Shown here: piece after piece, positions 54,432-63,287 of the stretch
Numbering within the stretch: position 1 is the stretch's first letter
How the letters are laid out: the number at the start of each line of letters is the position of its first letter
From: RGIG9060 sp045645985
Lineage (GTDB): Bacteria; Spirochaetota; Spirochaetia; Treponematales; Treponemataceae
Reading direction: 5' to 3'
DNA: 64,000 nucleotides
Assembly: GCA_045645985.1 (NCBI GenBank)
Contig: JAZRJV010000003.1
Span: forward strand, 1-64,000
Program-made: the position numbers and the translations under genes
The notes under the pieces: generated by a model
The model's input: the letters and a program-made list of their open reading frames with translations, nothing else
Told to the model about the DNA's origin: nothing
The model's database searches: none

Positions 54432-54929
54432 ATGAAAAGATATGTGTTATCAGTTCTTGTAGAAAATCATGCTGGTGTTCTTAGTCGTGTTTCAGGTTTG
54501 TTCAGTCGTCGTGGATACAACATTGACAGTTTAACTGTTGGCGAAACTTTTAATCCTGAACAATCTCGTATGACAATTGTTGTTCGTGGTGATGAATATA
54601 TTCTTGAACAAATTGAAAAACAACTTTCAAAGTTAGTTGAAGTTATTTCTATTAAACATTGTGAACTTTCTGAAACTGTTGTAAGAGAAATGGCTTTGAT
54701 AAAAGTTAATGCAAGTGCAATGAATCGTGTAGGAGTAATTGAAACTGCAAATATTTTTAGAGCTCACATTGTTGATGTTGGCATGGATTCTGTAATTGTT
54801 GAAGTTACGGGAAGCGAAGATAAAATTGCAAGTTTGATTCGCTTGTTAGAACCTTTTGGAATTTTGGAACTTGTAAGAACTGGTCTTACTGCAATGACTC
54901 GCGGTGAACAAGTTTTAGGTGAAGAATAA
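54432..54929 (+). CDS. ilvN: acetolactate synthase regulatory (small) subunit
   Basis: 165 residues from ATG 54432, with TGAGGTG just upstream (a TTG start at 54420 would overlap it). It regulates acetolactate synthase for branched-chain amino acids. The N-terminal ACT domain (VLVENHAGVLSRVSGLFSRRGYNIDSL) and second domain (RVGVIETANIFRAHIVDVG, LVRTGLTAMTRGE) are both present. The catalytic ilvB is not in the window. It is the last gene of the thrA operon, closed by two terminators. Confidence 0.95.
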   Translation: MKRYVLSVLVENHAGVLSRVSGLFSRRGYNIDSLTVGETFNPEQSRMTIVVRGDEYILEQIEKQLSKLVEVISIKHCELSETVVREMALIKVNASAMNRVGVIETANIFRAHIVDVGMDSVIVEVTGSEDKIASLIRLLEPFGILELVRTGLTAMTRGEQVLGEE

Positions 54930-54931
54930 TA

Positions 54932-54967
54932 AAAAAAGAGTGGAATAAATTTTCCACTCTTTTTTTT
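54932..54967. terminator. intrinsic terminator after ilvN
   Basis: AGAGTGGAA (54937-54945) pairs with TTCCACTCT (54952-54960), with an A-run before and a T-run after, so it may work from both sides. Confidence 0.85.
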
Positions 54968-54992
54968 GTAATAATGAATATCAAAATATTTT

Positions 54993-55023
54993 AAGCAGGA
55001 GATTTTTTTTCTTCTGCTTTTTT
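54993..55023 (+). terminator. second intrinsic terminator between ilvN and tolC
   Basis: AAGCAGGAGA (54993-55002) pairs with TCTTCTGCTT (55010-55019, one wobble), followed by T residues. It backs up the previous one on the plus strand. Confidence 0.6.
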
Positions 55024-55036
55024 TATATCAAAATTT

Positions 55037-56494
55037 TTAAAATAAATTTTCGCCACAAATAAATGCTGCTGTTGAACAAGCTCCTGCTAAAGATAATTTA
55101 TTTTGTATAAGTTCTATCTCGGCTGTAGTTCTATCAATCTTTGCTTGAAGTAAATCTTGCTCAGAACCGTAACCAGAATTAAAAAGCTGTTCTTGTTGTT
55201 GTATCTTTGAATCTAAAGTTTGAATTTTTAATTGTTGATATTCAATTTTTGATAAAGCTAAATCAATTATGTTGAATTGCTCTTGAAGTTTTTGCTTTAT
55301 AGAAAGTTCTGCATCTTCATAATTTATACTTGCAGTTTCTTCTTTACTTTGATTGCGTTTTATTTCATTTAATTTTTTGCCACCATCCCAAACTGTTGTT
55401 TTAAGTGCTAGTGTAAAATTTGTTGTGTAATCATCTTGTCTAAACCAATCTTTTTCAACAAAAGGAACTCTTGAACCACCATAACCTAAACTCATTTTTA
55501 ATGCAAAGTCTGGTTTCCAATAAACTGAAGCTTGTGCGATTTGAGTTGAGTATTCGCTGATTTGTTTTAAGTTTTCTAAAATTGTAAAAGATTCTTGTGA
55601 AGTATCTAATGCTTTTTCTAAAAGTTGATTTCGGTTGCGTTTTGCAAAATCGTAAAAAATATTTTCGTCAGGTGAAAAATTTATTTCTTCTAAAACTAAG
55701 TTTTGATTACCTGTCATTTTTTGAATGCTTAATAACAAATTAAAAAATTGTTCTTTAATTTCTTGTTGCAAAATATTTATTTGTTGTGCATTTATTTTTG
55801 CTTCTAAAACATCTTGTTCCAAAAGTAACCCATTCTTTTTTGCATCTTCAGAAATTTGTACAAGCCTACTTGCATTTTTATTTTGAACTTTTAAAAGATT
55901 ATCAATTTGCAATAAATAAAATAAGCTGATGATTCTTGTGTTAAGTTCAGTTTGTAATTGTTTTTCTTTTGAAGAAATTTGTAATAATTTTACTTCAGAA
56001 ATTTTTTCGTAAAGTTTGATTGCAGTTTTTAATTTTCCCCAAGTGTAAATTGGTTGTGTTACATCAAGTTGAAATGAATAAAATGTATTTTCCATCCCAT
56101 CGTAAAGTGTAAGATATTGTCCTGTAGAATTTGGTGAATAAGATTCTGGCCAAGAAATTGAATTTAAAATATCATCAACATTTAAAACGATGCTATCGAT
56201 TGGCGGATTCAAAAAATAAGTTCCTGAAACAGTTAAGTCTACAGTTGGACCAAGTCCTGCTTTTGCATTTTTTACATCAATTAAACTTTGTTGATATTCT
56301 TGATTTAAAATTTTTAATTCGCTGTTATTATTTTTTAATTGATTTGATAAATCTTCTAGAGAAAATATTTTTTCAGTTTTTTTGTCGTTAGAATTATTTT
56401 CAGAATTTAAATTTGTTGTTGAAGTGTTTTCTTGACAAAATAAAATTACAGAAAAATTTATTATTAAAAAAATACAAAAAAGTTTTTTTATCAT
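55037..56494 (-). CDS. TolC-family outer-membrane efflux protein
   Basis: 485 residues with a signal peptide (MIKKLFCIFLIINFSVILFC). Two long helical OEP repeats (~60-270 and ~290-475) carry the pattern of TolC: a helix-rich region with LNTRIISLFYLLQIDNLLKV and ASINYEDAELSIKQKLQEQ. It would form the outer-membrane channel of the pump encoded by the three genes before it. Its ATG overlaps the lipoprotein gene by 4 bases. Confidence 0.88.
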   Translation of the reverse strand: MIKKLFCIFLIINFSVILFCQENTSTTNLNSENNSNDKKTEKIFSLEDLSNQLKNNNSELKILNQEYQQSLIDVKNAKAGLGPTVDLTVSGTYFLNPPIDSIVLNVDDILNSISWPESYSPNSTGQYLTLYDGMENTFYSFQLDVTQPIYTWGKLKTAIKLYEKISEVKLLQISSKEKQLQTELNTRIISLFYLLQIDNLLKVQNKNASRLVQISEDAKKNGLLLEQDVLEAKINAQQINILQQEIKEQFFNLLLSIQKMTGNQNLVLEEINFSPDENIFYDFAKRNRNQLLEKALDTSQESFTILENLKQISEYSTQIAQASVYWKPDFALKMSLGYGGSRVPFVEKDWFRQDDYTTNFTLALKTTVWDGGKKLNEIKRNQSKEETASINYEDAELSIKQKLQEQFNIIDLALSKIEYQQLKIQTLDSKIQQQEQLFNSGYGSEQDLLQAKIDRTTAEIELIQNKLSLAGACSTAAFICGENLF

Positions 56495-57726
56495 AAAGCT
56501 AAACTTCCAACATCTGTAAAATTATTTATCAAGCCTAAATTTTCTGTTGCTTTATCGCTACGAATTATTTTTGTTTGATATTTATCTGTTGAATCAATTT
56601 TACCTTCTGTGTTTCCGCAGTCAATAACAATGTAAATTTCTTTTGTTGTATATTTTTCTGTGTAAGAATTATTTTGCCAAGTTGCATTTGTTCCAAGTTC
56701 AGAAAATTTTCCGTGGATAATTACAGAACCGTTTGCGCCATCACCTTGTTGATAAGTTGTAACTTCACTTGATGCTGTATCAAAAATTTGTAATTTGTTT
56801 TCTGAATTTAAATACGCTAAAAATATTTTTTTGTTATCATCATTTACTGTTCCAATTTCTTGTGATGTTCCACTTCCGTTTAATTGAATTTGTCCTTGTA
56901 AAGTTGGAACTGTCAATACATAAGGTTTTGCATAAACATCAGCTGTCATTGTTGAGCCTTCAACTTGAATTGAATATGATTCGTCATTTTGTAAAAATGA
57001 AAAATTAGAATTTGTTTTATCAAAATTACATTGCTTATATTTTTGATTTGTTCCAGTTTGATAAATACTGATTTTAATTTGCGGTTTGTTTTCTGTTGTT
57101 CCAGAAGAATATCGTGGATAAGAAATTTTTATATTTCCATTTCCTGTAATTGTTTGTTTGTAAATTTTTGTAGAATTTTTTTGTGGAACAGAAATTGAAA
57201 CTTGCATTGGTTCTGAAATTAAATTTTCAGTTCCTGCATCAATTATATTTAAATTCAAATTTGTTGATAAATTTATTTTTTTCATTTCTTGATACACAAC
57301 ATTTGAAGTTGAGTCTGACATAATGATTACAGGATTTCTATTTTTTACAAGACCGTAATCTTCGTGATAAAATAATAAATAGATTGTGCAATAGTCTGCA
57401 GTTTTTCCAAAGTCTGGGAAGTAAGCATCCCAAACCATTTTGCTAATTGTAAAACTTCCATCTGAATTTGTTGTTGTGTGTCCGATATAGTATTTGTCGT
57501 CAGTTGGAGAAAATCTTGTTCCTGATTTGTAGGAATCAAAATCTGCATCTCGTTTTTTTTCGTTTACATAAGAATAAATTTCAATATCAGCAATTCCTTC
57601 TTTTGGATTTGTTGTGCTTTCTGCATCTACAACTTTTCCGCTAACACCAGCTGAAAAAACTGATGAGCAAGAATTTAATGTAAATAAAAAACTGATTGCA
57701 ATAAAAATTAAAATTTTATTTTTCAT
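56491..57726 (-). CDS. lipoprotein inside an efflux operon
   Basis: 411 residues. The signal peptide ends FTLNSC with Cys20 as lipid site. Residues ~27-140 resemble a carboxypeptidase-regulatory/Ig-like beta domain (GVSGKVVDAES, IADIEIYSYVNEK, TTTNSDGSFTISKMVWDAYFP). The remainder is beta-rich, Ser/Asn/Thr-rich and unassigned. It overlaps the RND gene by 11 bases and tolC by 4, so it is made with the pump and may be an accessory part of it. Function unknown. Confidence 0.7.
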   Translation of the reverse strand: MKNKILIFIAISFLFTLNSCSSVFSAGVSGKVVDAESTTNPKEGIADIEIYSYVNEKKRDADFDSYKSGTRFSPTDDKYYIGHTTTNSDGSFTISKMVWDAYFPDFGKTADYCTIYLLFYHEDYGLVKNRNPVIIMSDSTSNVVYQEMKKINLSTNLNLNIIDAGTENLISEPMQVSISVPQKNSTKIYKQTITGNGNIKISYPRYSSGTTENKPQIKISIYQTGTNQKYKQCNFDKTNSNFSFLQNDESYSIQVEGSTMTADVYAKPYVLTVPTLQGQIQLNGSGTSQEIGTVNDDNKKIFLAYLNSENKLQIFDTASSEVTTYQQGDGANGSVIIHGKFSELGTNATWQNNSYTEKYTTKEIYIVIDCGNTEGKIDSTDKYQTKIIRSDKATENLGLINNFTDVGSLAL

Positions 57727-60700
57727 CTTGAGTAACCTCGTTGAATTTATTTTCTTGTTTAATATTTTTTTTCTCTGTTATAAAATATAACACAGGAATT
57801 ATAAAAAGTGTAATGATAGTTGAAGTTAAAAGTCCTCCAGAAATTGCTTGTCCAAGTGGAGCGTAAATTTCTGCGCCTTCACCTTTTGCCATTGCCATTG
57901 GAACAACACCAAGCATAGTTGTAAGCGTTGTCATTAAAATTGGTCTAACACGACTTGCTGAACCTGTAATAATTGTTTGTGTTAGACTTTCTATGTTTTC
58001 AATTTTTCCTTCGTCTAAGTTTTGCTTTCTTAAAAGATTGATGTAATCGATAAGAATGATTCCGTTATTTACAACAACACCTGCAAGTGCGATTACTGCC
58101 ATTAAAGAAATTAAACTTAAAGTTGAACCAAAAATCATCAAGCCTAAAACAACACCGATTATACAAAATGGAATTGTTCCCATAACTAAAAGTGGTTGTC
58201 TAAATTTTTCAAATTGTAAAACCATTACTGTATAAACTAAAAAACATGCAATCAATAATGCTTTTATCATCGGTGGAATTGCATCTCCAAGTAATTCCAT
58301 GATTCCACCAGTTTTACTTTTTACTCCATCTTTAAGCGAATTGTTTTTTAGAAATTCATTAACTCTCGAAGTTACACCAGAAGTATCTTCATTTACTAAA
58401 GTTGCAGAAATAGTAACAGTCTTTGCTCTGTCAGAGTGATTTATTTGCGAAATACTTTGTTGAACTTTTGTATTTGAAATTGAATCAAAAGAAATATTTT
58501 TTCCGCTAAGAGATTTTATATTGATATTTGAAATTGAGTCTTTTGTAATTGGCTTATCGATAATATCTGATTCTAATCTAATTGAATATCTATTTCCTTT
58601 TGGGTCGGTGAATTTTCCTGTGTCTATTCCTGTAAAAAGAATTGCAGTTGTAATTCCCGCTTCGTAACTTGTTACACCAAGTGAACTCATGTACTCGTGG
58701 CTCATGTCCATAACTAAAGTTGTGTTGTCAAAAGAAGTATCAACATTTGTAGTTACAACATCTTTGTCTTGTTTTAAAAATTCTTCTATTCGGTTTGCTT
58801 CTGATAATAATAAATTCATATCTTCGCTTACAAGTGTAAGACCGTAACCGCCACCGCCAGAAACATAACCAACTAATTTATCAAAACCACCGTTACTAAC
58901 TTTTACTTTTGCATCTGGAATATTTGAAGATAAAAGTTTTTGTGTTTCCAAAATTATTGTGTGGATTCTTCTGCTTCGTTCTGCAACTGGAACTAAAACG
59001 ATATGTGCGTAACCTGCGTTTGCTGAATTTCCTGCTGCCATTCCTCCAGAGTTTCCTGAATAGTAAACTGCAGTTTTAATTTCTGGAACAGTTTGTGAAA
59101 TTAAATTTTGTGTTTGCATCATTCTTAATTCAGTTTCTTCAAGAGATTGTCCGATTGGAAATTCCATGTAAACATAAAAGTCTGAATTATCAGTTGACGG
59201 AATAAATGAAATTCCTAATGCGCCAACTAAGATAAAAGAAATTATCAAAAGTGAAATTGAAATTACTAAAACGAATTTTCTGTTTTGCAAAGTCCATGCT
59301 AAAATTTTTTTATAACCATTTTCAATTTTGGAAATAAATTTGTTAAACAAAGTTTGCTTTTTTATTTTTGGTCCGTTTGGATTTAATAATTGCTTCATTA
59401 AATATGGAACTACAATCAGCGCAACTAAAACAGAAGCGATAAGTGAAAGAACGATTGTTAACGAAACATCTTTTAAAATTTTTCCAACGATACCACTTAA
59501 TCCAACGATTGGAAGAAATACAACTACAGTTGTTGCAGTACTTGCAAAAATGGAAGAAGCGACTTCATTTGAACCTTTGTAAATTGAATCTTCAACTGAA
59601 TAAAGTTGTGTGCCATCAGATTTTTTTGCAGAATAATATCTGTAAACTTGTTCTATCATAACGATAGAACCATCAACTATCATTCCCAAGGCAGTTACAA
59701 TTCCAGAAAGACTCATCAAGTTAATTGTGATTCCTAATAATTTCATTCCGATGAATGTAAATAAAATTGAAAGTGGAATTGAAATTCCGATAATTATTGT
59801 TGAACGAGAATCATTTAAAAATAAAAACAAAACTATGATTGCCATAATTACTCCAGAAATTCCAGAAGTAATTACAGTTGAAAGTGAAGCGCTAATTGTT
59901 CTTGAGTCATCACTTATGATATTATATTTTAAAGTTCCATTAGTTGACTTTTCTGATTCTGCTAAAACTTTTTTTGCTTCTTTTACAATTTTCATTACAT
60001 TCCCATCGGAACGTTTTGTAATATCAACTACGACAATATTTTCTTTTCCATCAGTTACAATTACATCATCTTTTGGATAAATCAATTCAACATCTGCAAT
60101 GTCTTTTAATCTGATGATTACATTTTCATCTCCTGTGCCTACAGGAAGATTTTGTATATCTTGAATCGAAGAAAATCCTCCGCTAAATCTTACATCAATA
60201 GTTTTACTTTCGTATTCAGCATTGCCTACAGGAAGATTTACATTTCCGTAATTTACAATTTGATAAACTTGTGCAACAGGAATTCCTTTTGCAGTTAAAT
60301 CTTTTGTTCGTAATTTAATATTTACTTGTAACTCTTTGCTACCAGAAACTGTAACTTCAGAAACTCCAGAAATACTTGTAAGTTGTGGTTTTAAAGTTTT
60401 GTTTATGTATTCAGTTACGCGACCTAAATCTTTTCCGCCTTCTACAGAAAAAGTTAAAACTGGCAACATTGAAACTCCAGCAACAAATGCGTTTGGAGTT
60501 TCTATTCCCTCGGGTAAGTCTTTCATCTTTTGTGTTATTCTGTGGCGAACTTCTGATAGTTGGTCGTTTGCATCAACTCCATCTTGAAAAGAAATTGTAA
60601 TTAAACTAACAGAGTTTGAAGAAGAACTTGAAATGTTTTTAAAATTTGGAAGTGTAACAAAATCATTTTCTAAAATGTTTGTAACATCTTGTTCAACATC

Positions 60701-60871
60701 TTCAGCTCCTGCACCAGGATAAATTGTTAGAACCATAACTTCTGGCATGGAGATATCACTCATAAATGCGATGTTCATTCCGCTAACAGAAATAATTCCA
60801 AAGGTAACAAGTACGATAAGAATCATTCCGATTACAACTGGATGTTTTACAGAAAATTTTGCTACATTCAT
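57716..60871 (-). CDS. RND-family efflux transporter permease
   Basis: 1051 residues, standard RND size with 12 predicted membrane helices and two large periplasmic loops. The N-terminus VAKFSVKHPVVIGMILIVLV and the segment SDISMPEVMVLTIYPGAGAEDVEQDV match the AcrB/HAE superfamily. In helix 4 the proton-relay pair reads IVDGSIVMIEQV, so one of the two classic Asp residues is Gly, and in helix 10 GVVVNNGIILIDYIN lacks the usual Lys. It probably exports drugs, lipids or other hydrophobic compounds; substrate unknown. Overlaps the adaptor gene by 4 bases. Confidence 0.92.
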   Translation of the reverse strand: MNVAKFSVKHPVVIGMILIVLVTFGIISVSGMNIAFMSDISMPEVMVLTIYPGAGAEDVEQDVTNILENDFVTLPNFKNISSSSSNSVSLITISFQDGVDANDQLSEVRHRITQKMKDLPEGIETPNAFVAGVSMLPVLTFSVEGGKDLGRVTEYINKTLKPQLTSISGVSEVTVSGSKELQVNIKLRTKDLTAKGIPVAQVYQIVNYGNVNLPVGNAEYESKTIDVRFSGGFSSIQDIQNLPVGTGDENVIIRLKDIADVELIYPKDDVIVTDGKENIVVVDITKRSDGNVMKIVKEAKKVLAESEKSTNGTLKYNIISDDSRTISASLSTVITSGISGVIMAIIVLFLFLNDSRSTIIIGISIPLSILFTFIGMKLLGITINLMSLSGIVTALGMIVDGSIVMIEQVYRYYSAKKSDGTQLYSVEDSIYKGSNEVASSIFASTATTVVVFLPIVGLSGIVGKILKDVSLTIVLSLIASVLVALIVVPYLMKQLLNPNGPKIKKQTLFNKFISKIENGYKKILAWTLQNRKFVLVISISLLIISFILVGALGISFIPSTDNSDFYVYMEFPIGQSLEETELRMMQTQNLISQTVPEIKTAVYYSGNSGGMAAGNSANAGYAHIVLVPVAERSRRIHTIILETQKLLSSNIPDAKVKVSNGGFDKLVGYVSGGGGYGLTLVSEDMNLLLSEANRIEEFLKQDKDVVTTNVDTSFDNTTLVMDMSHEYMSSLGVTSYEAGITTAILFTGIDTGKFTDPKGNRYSIRLESDIIDKPITKDSISNINIKSLSGKNISFDSISNTKVQQSISQINHSDRAKTVTISATLVNEDTSGVTSRVNEFLKNNSLKDGVKSKTGGIMELLGDAIPPMIKALLIACFLVYTVMVLQFEKFRQPLLVMGTIPFCIIGVVLGLMIFGSTLSLISLMAVIALAGVVVNNGIILIDYINLLRKQNLDEGKIENIESLTQTIITGSASRVRPILMTTLTTMLGVVPMAMAKGEGAEIYAPLGQAISGGLLTSTIITLFIIPVLYFITEKKNIKQENKFNEVTQDEK

Positions 60872-62025
60872 TTTGTTTCTTCCATTTTTGAAATGTGGTT
60901 TGTTTCAATTAAATTATTTTTTAAAATTTCTTCTGATGAATTATTGCTTGAATTTACAACTATAACTTTTTGTCCGTCAAAAACAAACCCTTGTCCGTTT
61001 ATAACAAAAGATTCATTTTGTAATTCTGATGGAATCATAAAAAATTTATCATCACGAATTTGAGTAGAAAAACTTCTGTATTGAACAGTTTGATTTTCTT
61101 CATTGTAAGTATAACAACTTCCGTCAACTTTTAAAACTTCAAGAGGAAGAGTTGGAACATTTTTATATTCTGCATAATTTACAATTACATCAACATACAT
61201 TCCCGGTCTAAACAAATCTAAATTGTTTGTTAAATTAAATACAACTTGAAAAGTTTTTGATTCTGGTTGAATGTAAGGTGAAATTGTGTCAATTGTTGCT
61301 ACACTAGAAGTGTCTTCAGAAAAACCATCAAGTCCAGGACGCTTAATAATTGCAGAAATTTTTGTTTTGTCTTGATTGAAAAGATCAAAATATTTTTCTG
61401 GAACATTTAATCGAACAACTTGCTTTGATAAATCTGCAATAATTGCAAGAGGCTGTTGTGTGCTTCCGATACTTCCCTTTGCTAAAGGTGCCATTAAAAC
61501 AGTTCCTGTAGAAGGTGAAGTTACTTCTGTATAACTCATTTGTAAAATTGCTAAATCGTATTGAGCTTTTGCGGCATCTCGTTGAGCTTTTGCAGAATCA
61601 TAATTTTGCTGAGTTGCTGCATTTGCTTTGTAAAGATTTTCTACTCGTTCAAAAGTGCTTTGATAACCAAGATAGGCTGCCTTTGCTTGAAGCATTTGTT
61701 GTTTGTAAGGCGCATCATCAATTTTGGCAATCAAATCTCCTTTGTTAATTGAAGTTCCCGGCTTTATGGGATATTCCATAATCGTTCCAGATACAAAAGG
61801 AACAACAGGAATCATATCCAAAGCTTCTACATATCCTGAAATTGAAATCGACTGATTTATATCTTTGTTTTCTGGCTTGATTATTTCAACTGCCGGCGGT
61901 GGAGAAGTGTAGCCTTCAGTTTCTTTTTTAGAAAAATTTAAAATGATAAAAACGACAAGTACAAAAATTACAGCAAAAATTCCGTATCGAATAAAAAGTT
62001 TTGATTTAGGATTTTCATTTTTCAT
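60868..62025 (-). CDS. RND efflux periplasmic adaptor (membrane-fusion protein)
   Basis: 385 residues from ATG 62025, with GGAAG 7-8 bases upstream; the frame opens at 62103 but lacks a ribosome site there. One membrane helix (~11-30) anchors it. The adaptor pattern is clear: lipoyl half-motif (GTIMEYPIKPGTSINKGDLI), a helical hairpin (AAYLGYQSTFERVENLYKAN ... QRDAAKAQYDLAI), the second lipoyl half (VTSPSTGTVLMAPLAKGSIG) and a beta-barrel (VRLNVPEKYFDLF). It links the RND permease with the TolC channel. First gene of the four-gene operon. Confidence 0.92.
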   Translation of the reverse strand: MKNENPKSKLFIRYGIFAVIFVLVVFIILNFSKKETEGYTSPPPAVEIIKPENKDINQSISISGYVEALDMIPVVPFVSGTIMEYPIKPGTSINKGDLIAKIDDAPYKQQMLQAKAAYLGYQSTFERVENLYKANAATQQNYDSAKAQRDAAKAQYDLAILQMSYTEVTSPSTGTVLMAPLAKGSIGSTQQPLAIIADLSKQVVRLNVPEKYFDLFNQDKTKISAIIKRPGLDGFSEDTSSVATIDTISPYIQPESKTFQVVFNLTNNLDLFRPGMYVDVIVNYAEYKNVPTLPLEVLKVDGSCYTYNEENQTVQYRSFSTQIRDDKFFMIPSELQNESFVINGQGFVFDGQKVIVVNSSNNSSEEILKNNLIETNHISKMEETK

Positions 62026-62210
62026 TAAAACACTTCCTACAAAAAAGTAAAAGTAAAAAGCAAGTTGATTTTTAGGTATGTAATAAATATACTCGTGTAA
62101 CAAATAAAAATCAATAAAATATGTTTATATTATAGAAGAAATTGTTAAAAATATGTTATAAAAGTCAGAAAAAGTAAAATTTAAAAAGTAGATTAAAGAT
62201 ATAAAATAAG

Positions 62211-62239
62211 TTGTGTTTTACTTTATGTTGGGATAAACT
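62211..62239 (+). promoter_or_regulatory. possible sigma-70 promoter before the deaminase remnant
   Basis: TTGTGT (62211-62216) and TAAACT (62234-62239) are 17 bp apart. It would drive the deaminase remnant and the ankyrin genes behind it. Confidence 0.45.
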
Positions 62240-62269
62240 GTAAAGAGTGTTAGATTAAGGAATAGATTT

Positions 62270-62485
62270 ATGGAATTTGATGAATTATTAGCAAAAGCAT
62301 TATCAGTTTTAAATGAAAGAAGATTATCAAATCTTGCTACCGCAGGAACTGTAGCGGCAGCTTTTTTAACTGACAAAGGAAATGTTTATACTGGTGTTTG
62401 TATTGATGTTCCTGCAGGAATGGGGTTTTGTGCAGAACATTCCGCAGTAAAAGAATATAATAAAGGGGCAACCTATGTATATTAA
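62270..62485 (+). pseudogene. truncated cytidine deaminase
   Basis: 71 codons. The N-terminal half of a cytidine deaminase is clear: VLNERRLSNLATAGTVAAAF, a GNVYTGVCIDVPAGMGFCAEHSAV segment with the first zinc ligand and catalytic Glu in CAE. The family needs ~130 residues and a PCxxC pair for zinc; these are missing, so the product cannot be active. After NKGATYVY the frame stops, and an ankyrin-type lipoprotein gene starts 11 bases before that stop. Part of this remnant is repeated 813 bp downstream. Best read as a gene cut by arrival of the ankyrin cassettes. Confidence 0.75.
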
Positions 62486-63263
62486 AAAAAATATTTTATT
62501 CATTATTTCAATATTTTATTTGTTTGCACTGTCTGGTTGTAATCAAAGACCTTCTCCACAAGAAGTAGTTCAATTTATGTTAGACATCAAAAATTGTAAT
62601 TTTGATGCTGTAGAAAAAACTATAAAAAAAAATAAACGGATTTTAAATATTGGGTATCAAATCTTTGGTGAATCAACTATGTATCCAATCTATATGGCAA
62701 TAGAGTCAAAAAATGCTGATATGGTAAAATTGATTGCAAAGCCTAATACTGTGAATATTTTACTAAAATCAGATGGAAATATTTATTCTCCATTAACATT
62801 TGCAATGAATTCAAATTCTAAAATAATTGAGATATTAATAGAACAATGTGCAGATGTACATTATATTGATGAACAAAATATGACAAACATATTTCATGAT
62901 TTTTGTTGTTATAGAAAAAAAGATATATGGGATGCAATAAAAAAATATGCTACATCTAAGACTCTAAACATGGAAGATGTTGACGGTACAACTCCTTTAA
63001 TTTGGTTAATTGTAGAACAAATAAATTCTGATGATTTGAATAACCCTGATATTATATATCTTTTGAAATCTTTTATTGAGCATGGAGGAAATCCAAATTA
63101 TTTAATATATGATAAAGATTATGCATTTGCTGTTATTGATTATTTAAATTCTTCTGATTATTTTGAATATAAACAAGTACTTTTGGATGGTATGAAAAAC
63201 AGTCCACCGATAGAAGATAGTGAAATTTTAATAGAAATGTTAGAAGGGAATATTCAGCAGTAA
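62475..63263 (+). CDS. ankyrin-type lipoprotein, cassette copy 1
   Basis: 262 residues. The signal peptide ends LFALSGC with Cys22 as lipid site, followed by NQRPSPQEVVQFML. Degenerate ankyrin repeats follow (MYPIYMAIESKNADMVKLI, YSPLTFAMNSNSKIIEILIEQC, GTTPLIWLIVEQI, LKSFIEHGGNPNYLIYDKDYA). The start ATG lies within the tail of the deaminase remnant, with AAAGGGG 6 bases upstream. Role unknown; probably a membrane-anchored binding protein. The paralogue in copy 2 shares the whole layout. Confidence 0.8.
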   Translation: MYIKKNILFIISIFYLFALSGCNQRPSPQEVVQFMLDIKNCNFDAVEKTIKKNKRILNIGYQIFGESTMYPIYMAIESKNADMVKLIAKPNTVNILLKSDGNIYSPLTFAMNSNSKIIEILIEQCADVHYIDEQNMTNIFHDFCCYRKKDIWDAIKKYATSKTLNMEDVDGTTPLIWLIVEQINSDDLNNPDIIYLLKSFIEHGGNPNYLIYDKDYAFAVIDYLNSSDYFEYKQVLLDGMKNSPPIEDSEILIEMLEGNIQQ

Positions 63264-63287
63264 AAAAATATAACAAAGGGGCAACCT

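Noticed and set aside
62025..62103. Longer start for the efflux adaptor
   Set aside because: No ribosome site at 62103; GGAAG stands correctly before ATG 62025, and the normal anchor helix follows that start.
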